Assembly (NCBI GenBank): GCA_030142985.1
Contig: CP125320.1
Coordinates: 315,639-379,638 of the forward strand
Direction of reading: 5' to 3'
DNA length: 64,000 nucleotides
Source: Candidatus Ruthturnera sp. Tsphm01
Lineage (GTDB): Bacteria > Pseudomonadota > Gammaproteobacteria > PS1 > Pseudothioglobaceae
Shown here: positions 56,547-64,000 of the stretch, piece by piece
How the letters are laid out: every line of letters starts with the position of its first letter
Numbering within the stretch: the first letter of the stretch is position 1
Program-made: the position numbers and the translations under genes
Notes under the pieces: model-generated
Databases searched by the model: none
What the model saw: the letters and a program-made list of their open reading frames with translations, nothing else
Told to the model about the DNA's origin: nothing

Positions 56547-58422
56547 TAGCCAAATTGCCTTTTTCTTCTAGCCATTTTTTTCGATCAGCTGCGCGTTTTT
56601 TACTTAACAACATGTCCATGGTTTGAAAAACTTGCAACGGATCATCTAGTGTGAGTTGGATTAAACGCCTAGTGTCTGGTAGCATGGTGGTTTCTCTTAG
56701 TTGAGAGGGGTTCATTTCACCCAAGCCCTTAAAGCGCTGAACTTGAATTTTAACTCGCTTGTTTTCACTTTTTATTTTTCTAATAATGGCATCTCGTTCA
56801 TTATCATCAAGAGCGTAGTAAACTTGTCTTCCTGCATCCAGACGATACAACGGTGGCATTGCGACAAATATATGGCCTTCTTGAATAAGTTTTGGGAAGT
56901 GTTTTACAAACAAAGTGCAAATGAGTGTGGCAATATGCGCGCCATCTGAATCGGCATCAGCAAGAATACAAATTTTGCCATATCTTAAGCCGGATAAGTC
57001 TTCACTATTAGGCTCAAGACCAATGGCAATACTAATATCATGAATTTCGTTACTGGCTAATACTTGCTCAGAATCAACCTCCCAAGTGTTTAAGATTTTA
57101 CCGCGTAGTGGCAAAATGGCTTGATATTCTTTGTCTCTTGCTTGTTTGGCAGAGCCACCTGCGGAGTCACCTTCAACCAAAAATACTTCTGTTTGATTAA
57201 GGTCAGTACTGGTGCAATCCGATAATTTTCCAGGTAAGGCGGGACCACTAACTATTTTCTTGCGAATGATTTTTTTGTTAGTTTTAAGCCTTGCTTGTGC
57301 ATTGACAATAGCCAGTTGAGCGATTTGTTCTGCAATACTGGTATGTTGATTTAACCAAAGACTAAAAGCGTCTTTAACAACATTAGCAACAAAACTAGCA
57401 CACCCTCTAGAAGAGAGCCTCTCTTTGGTTTGTCCAGAAAATTGTGGGTCTAGTATTTTAATGGATAATACATAGGCAATTTTTTGCCAAATATCATCAG
57501 GCGTGAGTTTGATGTTTTTGGGGATTAAATTTCTAAATTCGCAAAATTCTTTTAAGGCTTCAGTAAGTCCTGACCTTAGTCCATTAACGTGTGTGCCACC
57601 ACCAATAGTTGGAATAAGATTAACATAACTTTCAGCCACAACATTGGTGTTGTATTGCGTCCATGCGAGTGAACAATTAAGTTGTTGTTCATCAGTTTTA
57701 TAATTAATAATAAAAGGGGTGGGTGGCAGACAATCTAAGCCATCTAAAGATATAGACAGATAATCTTTTAAACCTTCTTTGTAAACCCATTTGTCTGTTG
57801 TTCCATCTATTTCATTATAAAAATTAACCTCCAAACCTGGGCATAAAATCGCTTTAGAACGTAGGTTGTGGCGTAATTTGGTGGCAGAGAATTTAATGGT
57901 GTCAAAAAACTGTGTATCGGGTTTGAATTTAACAGTGGTGCCTGTGTTGCGCTTACCAACGCTGCGAGTTATTTCAAGTTCTGTTTGCTTAAAGCCATTT
58001 GAAAAAGTGATGTAATGTTCTTTAGCATCCCTTTTAATCCAGATTTCTACCAAGGTGGATAGGGCATTAACCACTGAAATGCCAACGCCATGTAAGCCAC
58101 CTGAAAATTGGTATGAATCATTTGAAAATTTTCCGCCTGCATGGAGTTTGGTTAAAATAACCTCAACGCCTGACTTGCCCTCTTTAGGATGGATATCCAC
58201 AGGCATGCCTCGACCATTATCTTTAACAGATAAAGAGCCATCCTTATATAAAACAACGCTAATTTTAGAGGCATATCCTGCAATTGCCTCATCAACACTA
58301 TTATCAATAACTTCTTGAGCAAGGTGGTTTGGGCACTCAGTTTCAGTGTACATTCCTGGGCGTTTGCGCACTGGCTCAAGACCTGTTAAAACCTCAATAG
58401 AGGATGAATCGTAGTTATTCAT
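56539..58422 (-). CDS. parE: DNA topoisomerase IV subunit B
   Basis: ParE supplies the ATPase half of topoisomerase IV, which separates daughter chromosomes. From the ATG at 58422 the protein starts MNNYDSSSIEVLTGLEPVRK and has 627 residues. The GHKL ATPase shows DNSVDEAIAGYA and VKDNGRGMPVDI, and GGLHGVGISVVNALS. The TOPRIM part has FLVEGDSAGGSAKQARD and ICILADADSDGAHI. A longer frame begins 11 codons upstream (MILAKLPRSN) but alignment to ParE favours the chosen start. parC is not in the window. Confidence 0.95.
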   Translation of the reverse strand: MNNYDSSSIEVLTGLEPVRKRPGMYTETECPNHLAQEVIDNSVDEAIAGYASKISVVLYKDGSLSVKDNGRGMPVDIHPKEGKSGVEVILTKLHAGGKFSNDSYQFSGGLHGVGISVVNALSTLVEIWIKRDAKEHYITFSNGFKQTELEITRSVGKRNTGTTVKFKPDTQFFDTIKFSATKLRHNLRSKAILCPGLEVNFYNEIDGTTDKWVYKEGLKDYLSISLDGLDCLPPTPFIINYKTDEQQLNCSLAWTQYNTNVVAESYVNLIPTIGGGTHVNGLRSGLTEALKEFCEFRNLIPKNIKLTPDDIWQKIAYVLSIKILDPQFSGQTKERLSSRGCASFVANVVKDAFSLWLNQHTSIAEQIAQLAIVNAQARLKTNKKIIRKKIVSGPALPGKLSDCTSTDLNQTEVFLVEGDSAGGSAKQARDKEYQAILPLRGKILNTWEVDSEQVLASNEIHDISIAIGLEPNSEDLSGLRYGKICILADADSDGAHIATLICTLFVKHFPKLIQEGHIFVAMPPLYRLDAGRQVYYALDDNERDAIIRKIKSENKRVKIQVQRFKGLGEMNPSQLRETTMLPDTRRLIQLTLDDPLQVFQTMDMLLSKKRAADRKKWLEEKGNLANV

Positions 58423-58460
58423 GATGTTTGAACGTGGTAATTTGGCGAGTATCATACCAA

Positions 58461-58490
58461 AAAAAAGCCTAGAAAAAACGAGGCTTTTTT
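58461..58490. terminator. Bidirectional hairpin upstream of parE
   Basis: AAAAAAGCCT and AGGCTTTTTT form a 10-bp stem with T-runs on either strand. It sits between the parE start and the IS30 remnant and would terminate transcription arriving from the groEL side. Confidence 0.65.
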
Positions 58491-58625
58491 ATTTTTTTTA
58501 ATAAAGGCTACTCAATAACGACGATAGATTTTGCTATTTCTTTAGGCCCATAACAAATGCTTAGGCAGTCTTGAACCAAATTTATCTTTAATTGACACTA
58601 GCAGTAAATCATAATAAGATTTGGC

Positions 58626-59142
58626 GAATTCAACTTATAAGTGCAACACTACCATTTAAAAAATAACCCTTGCCAGTCATCTGTGTAAAAACCTCAAACA
58701 GGGTATTCACCCCAAGCATTTTTTAGGTTTATTGTTTATTAAATACGTTGTCCTAAAGGCTTCTTTTTCGCTGATATTATCCAAAGCCATTTTCTTTGGG
58801 AATAATTACCTTAACAAGCCGTTATGGTTCTCATTTAGTCCACGTATCCTAGGTTTAGTAAAATAAGTATCACAAGCCAGTGTTTCAGCCAGTTTATCAT
58901 ACCAACTAAGCTATTTGTCATTGTCAAAAGTTAGAGTTTTAACCCAGTGCTTAAGTGGCGTGAGTAACTTGATAATAGCGTCATTTGCAGCCTGTGTGGT
59001 TTTGTTGGTAAATATAGTATCTTTGTTCGCAGCTCAATTGTGTATATTTTTTCATGTTTCACTTCTTTTTCTTGTCGGATTAAAAGAGTAACTAATATGC
59101 CTTTTGATCGACTAACGAGTGTTGCACTTATGATGTGAATTC
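58626..59142 (-). mobile_element. IS30-family remnant bounded by inverted repeats, internally deleted
   Basis: Inverted ends sharing GAATTC and TAAGTGCAACACT lie at 58626-58650 and 59118-59142. The minus-strand transposase begins MKKYTQLSCEQRYYIYQQNH at about 59058. It quickly meets a stop, and its middle (including the HTH found in the 22.4-kb copy) is deleted. The C-terminal integrase region is recognisable through frame changes: KHWVKTLTFDNDK, LAETLACDTYFTKPRIRGLN, LNENHNGLLR and YFLNGSVALIS. An intact IS30 is about 1 kb; this one is 517 bp and cannot move by itself. The 772-bp gap 58456-59228 contains nothing else but hairpins. Confidence 0.85.
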
Positions 59143-59177
59143 AATAAATATAACTTATGTTGTTTTCTGTTAGATAT

Positions 59178-59207
59178 AAAAAAAGCCCCATTAAATGAGA
59201 CTTTTTT
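59178..59207 (-). terminator. Rho-independent terminator after groEL
   Basis: On the minus strand AAAAAGTCTC and GGGGCTTTTT pair (with G-U pairs) around ATTTAAT and end in a T-run, 21 bases after the groEL stop. Confidence 0.75.
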
Positions 59208-59228
59208 ATTTAACTAAACAGACGATGA

Positions 59229-60872
<1,644 letters not shown>

Positions 60873-61160
60873 TTATTCAATAACTGCGACAATATCGTCT
60901 TCACGCATAACTAGCAATGTTTCGCCGTCTACTTTAATTTCGTTACCCGCATATTGACCAAATAATACTTGATCTCTAACTTTAACGTCTAATTTAATAA
61001 CATCACCATTGTCGTTAATTCTGCCATGACCAACTGCTAAAATTTCACCTTTTGAGGGTTTTTCTGTGGCTGAATCTGGAATAATTAATCCACTTTCAGT
61101 GGTTTTTTCCTCTTGTGTTCTACGGATAATCACACGATCATAAAGGGGGCGAATATTCAT
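60873..61160 (-). CDS. groS: Co-chaperonin GroES
   Basis: GroES caps the GroEL ring. The 95 residues begin [20 protein letters not shown] and have the mobile loop around [40 protein letters not shown] and the C-terminal DIVAVIE are typical. The ribosome site is AGGAG. The 68 bases to rpoH contain no convincing sigma-32 promoter (CTTGAA / CCCCAT), so groESL may be read from further upstream, possibly with rpoH. Confidence 0.97.
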   Translation of the reverse strand: MNIRPLYDRVIIRRTQEEKTTESGLIIPDSATEKPSKGEILAVGHGRINDNGDVIKLDVKVRDQVLFGQYAGNEIKVDGETLLVMREDDIVAVIE

Positions 61161-61228
61161 TTTTTTCTCCTAGTTAATAAACAAATAAATAATTTTTTAA
61201 GCTTGATGCTTGAACTTAAAATCAGTCT

Positions 61229-62071
61229 TTAAAGAGATTGCTCTTGTAGGTTTGATTTAAGCTTTTGCATGGCTTTAGTTTCAAGTTGTCGCACTCTTTC
61301 TTTTGAAATGCCATACTTGTCTGCTAAAGTATGTAGGGTTGTTTTTTCTTCTTTCAAGTATCTAGATTGTAAAATATCCAAACTTCTTTCATCTAACGAC
61401 GACAAGGCTTTGTAAAGTTGTTGCTGTTGGTTCTGTTTTGAATCGTCTGCTAGTAATAACTGCTCAGGTGTTTGGACGTTTTCATTGGTTAAATATTGTT
61501 CTGGTGCGTGAGAATTCTCATCACCAGATAATTCAAACGTCACATCGTTAAATTGCAAGCGCGATTCCATTTCCAGTACATCTTTACGACGCACGCCTAA
61601 ATCATTGGCAATTTTATCTGCCTGCTCTTCGTTTAATGAACTATAAATATGCGCTTTAGCTTGCTTGAGTTTGAAAAATAATTTGCGTTGTGCTTTGGTT
61701 GTGGCAACTTTAACTATTTTCCAATTTTTGAAAACAAACTCATGAATTTCAGCACGAATCCAATACACCGCAAATGAGGCAAGACGTACATTTCTATTCG
61801 GATTAAAACGCTTAACTGCCTTCATCAATCCAATAGTGCCTTCTTGCACAAGATCGGCCTGTTCAAGGCCGTAGCCTTTGTAACCATGAGCGATAAAAGC
61901 GACAAAACGCATGTGCGATAAAACTAATTTTCTGGCTGCGCTTAAATCATGATTTTCATACAATTGAACAGCTAATTCATGCTCTTCCTCACTGCTTAAG
62001 ATGGGTGGATATTTTTGAACCTCTAAACTTGAGGATTTTTTAGCAGGCGATAATGTGAGCTCTTGATTCAT
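61229..62071 (-). CDS. rpoH: RNA polymerase heat-shock sigma factor (sigma-32)
   Basis: RpoH directs transcription of chaperone and protease genes. From the ATG at 62071 the protein has 280 residues. Region 2 reads LVQEGTIGLMKAVKRFNPNR and FAVYWIRAEIHEFVFKNW, followed by the RpoH box QRKLFFKLKQAK, unique to sigma-32. Region 4 has LADKYGISKERVRQLETKAM. A longer frame starts nine codons upstream but crosses a palindromic repeat. It lies directly upstream of groES-groEL. The hairpin at 62086-62115 is in its 5' region. Confidence 0.95.
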   Translation of the reverse strand: MNQELTLSPAKKSSSLEVQKYPPILSSEEEHELAVQLYENHDLSAARKLVLSHMRFVAFIAHGYKGYGLEQADLVQEGTIGLMKAVKRFNPNRNVRLASFAVYWIRAEIHEFVFKNWKIVKVATTKAQRKLFFKLKQAKAHIYSSLNEEQADKIANDLGVRRKDVLEMESRLQFNDVTFELSGDENSHAPEQYLTNENVQTPEQLLLADDSKQNQQQQLYKALSSLDERSLDILQSRYLKEEKTTLHTLADKYGISKERVRQLETKAMQKLKSNLQEQSL

Positions 62072-62085
62072 TTTGTTAAATAACT

Positions 62086-62115
62086 GAGACCTTTGCATAA
62101 TTATACAAAGGTCTC
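62086..62115. repeat. 30-bp palindrome with GAGACCTTTG arms, upstream of rpoH
   Basis: GAGACCTTTG (62086-62095) and CAAAGGTCTC (62106-62115) enclose 10 bases. The tetranucleotide AACT flanks both sides (62082-62085 and 62116-62119), like a target duplication. Read on the minus strand the loop contains TATAAT. It lies 15-44 bases before the chosen rpoH start and carries the same end sequence as the palindrome at 5301-5410. It could act as a terminator of the gmk transcript, a promoter part, or an RNA hairpin in the rpoH leader. Confidence 0.75.
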
Positions 62116-62154
62116 AACTAACAATTAAATATTAGTAAGGGTTGAAATTATAGG

Positions 62155-62766
62155 CTATGTCAATGTTTTAAGCAAGTCTTTATGTTTGTTTGATTGCTGT
62201 GTTAATGTTAAGCGTTCGGCTTGCACAATGGTTGATAAATCATTCAGAGCCACGTCAAAATTATTATTAATAACCAGATAGTCAAATTCATTAAAATGTT
62301 GCATCTCATTGACCGCATCATGCATCCTTCTGTCAATAATACTTTGATTATCTTGCCCTCTGCTAGTTAGGCGTTCTTTTAATGCTGCTTGAGAGGGTGG
62401 GAGAATAAAAATACCAACTGAGTGATTAAAAGTTTGTTTGACCTGTCTAAAACCCTGCCAGTCAATCTCTAAAATAACGTCAGAACCATTATTTAACAAA
62501 TTTTGAACCGATTGTTTAGCGCTACCATAGTCATTATCAAACACTTGTGCTGATTCAATAAAGCCATCGCTATTTTTTATTTTATTAAATTCATCTTTAG
62601 AGACAAAAAAGTAATTTTCGTCCTGCACTTCACCTAAGCGTGGCGCTCTTGTGGTGTGTGAAACTGAAACACACACGTGATCAATTTTTTTAATGAGCGC
62701 TTTAACTAATGAGGTTTTTCCACATCCTGAAGGGGCGGAAATAACAAACAACACACCATTACTCAT
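62155..62766 (-). CDS. gmk: Guanylate kinase
   Basis: Gmk converts GMP to GDP. From the ATG at 62766 the protein (about 203 residues) reads MSNGVLFVISAPSGCGKTSL, with the P-loop SAPSGCGKT. The GMP-binding SHTTRAPRLGEVQDENYFFV and ILEIDWQGFRQVK follow. A longer frame starting eight codons upstream is less likely, since this ATG overlaps the yggX stop by eight bases. rpoZ/spoT, often next to gmk, are not here. Confidence 0.95.
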   Translation of the reverse strand: MSNGVLFVISAPSGCGKTSLVKALIKKIDHVCVSVSHTTRAPRLGEVQDENYFFVSKDEFNKIKNSDGFIESAQVFDNDYGSAKQSVQNLLNNGSDVILEIDWQGFRQVKQTFNHSVGIFILPPSQAALKERLTSRGQDNQSIIDRRMHDAVNEMQHFNEFDYLVINNNFDVALNDLSTIVQAERLTLTQQSNKHKDLLKTLT

Positions 62767-63028
62767 TGGGCGTGTAACCTTGAATATCATCTACATCTTC
62801 TTTTGAAAAGAAGAACTTATCCATTTGTTCTTTAAGATAACTTTGCGCGTTTGAATCCATTAGATTTAAGTTGTTTTCATTGATTAACATAGTTTGGTGC
62901 TCAAGCCAGAGTTGCCAACCTTGCTTGGATACCTTGCTTAGTATTCTTTGACCCAATTCGCCAGGATAAGGCGTTCTATCCAAGGCTTCAAGTTGTTGAT
63001 CTAATTTAATGCATTTTACAGTATTCAT
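62759..63028 (-). CDS. yggX: YggX family Fe(II) trafficking/oxidative damage protection protein
   Basis: The 89-residue protein belongs to the YggX family, which protects Fe-S enzymes from oxidants and interacts with iron. The N-terminus MNTVKCIKLDQQLEALDRTP carries the conserved single Cys, followed by PYPGELGQRILSKVSKQGWQ and WLEHQTMLINENNLNL, which are the family signature. It overlaps the murJ stop by four bases and the gmk start, forming the cluster murJ-yggX-gmk. It adds to the Isc/Mrp iron-sulfur genes of this window. Confidence 0.93.
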   Translation of the reverse strand: MNTVKCIKLDQQLEALDRTPYPGELGQRILSKVSKQGWQLWLEHQTMLINENNLNLMDSNAQSYLKEQMDKFFFSKEDVDDIQGYTPNE

Positions 63029-64000
63029 TGTTTTTTCATCCCTATGTTTATCAGTTTTAAGCTGGTAAAATATATAACAATTGCAAGTACAATGGTTGTG
63101 CCCAATAATATTACTCTTGAACCAGCATCAGCCTTTAAGTAAAGTTCAACTTTTGGTTCAAAAATTAAAATAAAGACAATCATTATAAAGCTTGCAACTA
63201 AAGCTTTAAAAAAAGTTTGATATAAGTTGCTAGAAACATTAAAGATAGATTGTTTGTTTAAATAGTAATAGAGCAAGCCGGCATTGAGTAAAGCAGAAAC
63301 AGAAGTGGCTATTGCTAAACCCACATGAGCAAAATAAAAACCTAAAACGATGTTTAAGAAAATATTAGATGTCATGGCAATTACACCGACTTTAACTGGT
63401 GTTTTAGTATCTCCTCTAGATAAAAAAACAGGCGCTAAAATTTTAACAAAAATAAAAGCCATTAATCCTGAGCCATAAGCCATCAAGCTTAATGATGACT
63501 GTAATGCGGCAAATGCATCAAATTGATCGTATTGAAACAAGGTGATAACTAAAGGCTCAGCAAGTAACACCAAGCCAGCACAGGCTGGTAATCCAAGTAG
63601 CAATCCAATTGTTAAAGCATTATTAACTGTTTGTACAAATTTCTTATCATTTTTATTAGCAAAATAATGACTTAATTTGGCTAAAGATACAGTTGCTAAA
63701 GCAATGCCAATAAGTGCCAAAGGTAATTCTAATAGTCTGTCTGAATAATACAGCCATGAAACACTACCACTAACAAGAACCGAAGCAATCATAGTATCGA
63801 TTAGTAAATTGATTTGTGATACTGATACGCCAAATAGGGCGGGTAACATGCGTTTTTTTAAGGTTTTAACTGCTTGATGATCACCAAGTGTCAATTTGGG
63901 TAGTTTTTTTATTTTTATTAAAAAAGGTATTTGAAATAAAAGCTGTGCAATACCACCCAAAAACACCCCCCATGCCAGTGCCATAATAGGGGTGTCCATG
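63025..64000 (-). CDS. murJ: Lipid II flippase MurJ, C-terminal part (cut by window edge)
   Basis: MurJ moves lipid II across the inner membrane for peptidoglycan synthesis. About 325 C-terminal residues are in the window, with about nine hydrophobic segments; the full protein is about 510 residues. Typical stretches are PALFGVSVSQINLLIDTMIA, SWLYYSDRLLELPLALIGIA and VLAPVFLSRGDTKTPVKVG-like sequence. The stop is within ATGA shared with the yggX start. The 5' part lies beyond the window, so the start cannot be judged. Confidence 0.93.
   Translation of the reverse strand, partial: MDTPIMALAWGVFLGGIAQLLFQIPFLIKIKKLPKLTLGDHQAVKTLKKRMLPALFGVSVSQINLLIDTMIASVLVSGSVSWLYYSDRLLELPLALIGIALATVSLAKLSHYFANKNDKKFVQTVNNALTIGLLLGLPACAGLVLLAEPLVITLFQYDQFDAFAALQSSLSLMAYGSGLMAFIFVKILAPVFLSRGDTKTPVKVGVIAMTSNIFLNIVLGFYFAHVGLAIATSVSALLNAGLLYYYLNKQSIFNVSSNLYQTFFKALVASFIMIVFILIFEPKVELYLKADAGSRVILLGTTIVLAIVIYFTSLKLINIGMKKQ

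Noticed and set aside
61161..61228. Search for a sigma-32 promoter before groES
   Set aside because: No CTTGAA with a CCCCAT-type -10 at the right spacing; only a weak AAG...CTT palindrome is seen.

Overview
The window is AT-rich chromosomal DNA of a gammaproteobacterium. The evidence is the gene order and family type: a complete iscRSUA-hscBA-fdx operon, rpsA-ihfB, mlaC-murA, YggX-gmk, a class II lysS and an Mrp/metG divergent pair. The low GC, tightly packed genes, small gene overlaps and many decayed IS copies and frameshifted genes would fit the SUP05/Thioglobus clade and its mollusc symbionts. That placement is inference; no sulfur-oxidation gene lies in the window.

Layout. 1-1.4 kb: 3' part of uvrB, then queE. 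1.5-5.1 kb (minus): an exported small heat-shock-like protein, a SulP transporter, aroC and a GFA-family protein. 5.1-6.2 kb: a 110-bp palindrome and an unrecognised membrane protein. 6.2-10.1 kb (minus): mlaC-murA-hisG-hisD. 10.1-12.1 kb: uvrC and a tiny membrane protein. 12.2-14.7 kb (minus): an ABC-F ATPase and a HAD hydrolase. 14.7-22.2 kb (plus): ccmH, a YjbQ-type gene, a broken TPR gene, lysS, a MazG-like gene, cmk, rpsA, ihfB, tRNA-Lys, slyD and a methyltransferase. 22.2-22.8 kb: IS30 relic and gene debris. 22.8-25.3 kb (minus): rsgA, a cytochrome c and an M48 protease. 25.5-31.5 kb: a three-gene envelope cluster (LolA-like periplasmic protein, DUF1302 barrel, MMPL/RND exporter). 31.6-38.9 kb: lysC, ilvE, aroK, a TolC-like gene, a shattered M61 protease and a frameshifted MFS transporter. 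39.1-46.2 kb: ttcA-like gene, IS debris, cysE and the isc operon. 46.2-48.0 kb: a probable inverse-autotransporter pseudogene split by an intact IS3-family element. 48.2-54.1 kb: a conserved hypothetical, mrp/apbC, metG, tRNA-Ser, prlC and a small membrane protein. 54.2-58.5 kb (minus): acpP-fabF and parE-queC. 58.6-59.1 kb: an IS30 remnant bounded by its inverted repeats. 59.2-64 kb (minus): the 3' part of murJ, yggX, gmk, rpoH, groES and groEL.

Most of the window is housekeeping: DNA repair (UvrB, UvrC), Fe-S assembly (CysE, the Isc set, Mrp, YggX), chaperones under a neighbouring heat-shock sigma factor, wall and envelope synthesis (MurA, MurJ, MlaC) and queuosine precursor synthesis (QueE, QueC). 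Decay is concentrated in accessory functions: an adhesin, a transporter, a peptidase and a TPR protein. I did not find a convincing new defence or mobile system, and there is no CRISPR array. The items most worth a second look are the envelope cluster at 25.5-31.5 kb, the palindromic GAGACCTTTG repeat family (one copy lies directly upstream of rpoH), the stand-alone HAD protein related to HAD-UbiA fusions, and the IS-interrupted adhesin.
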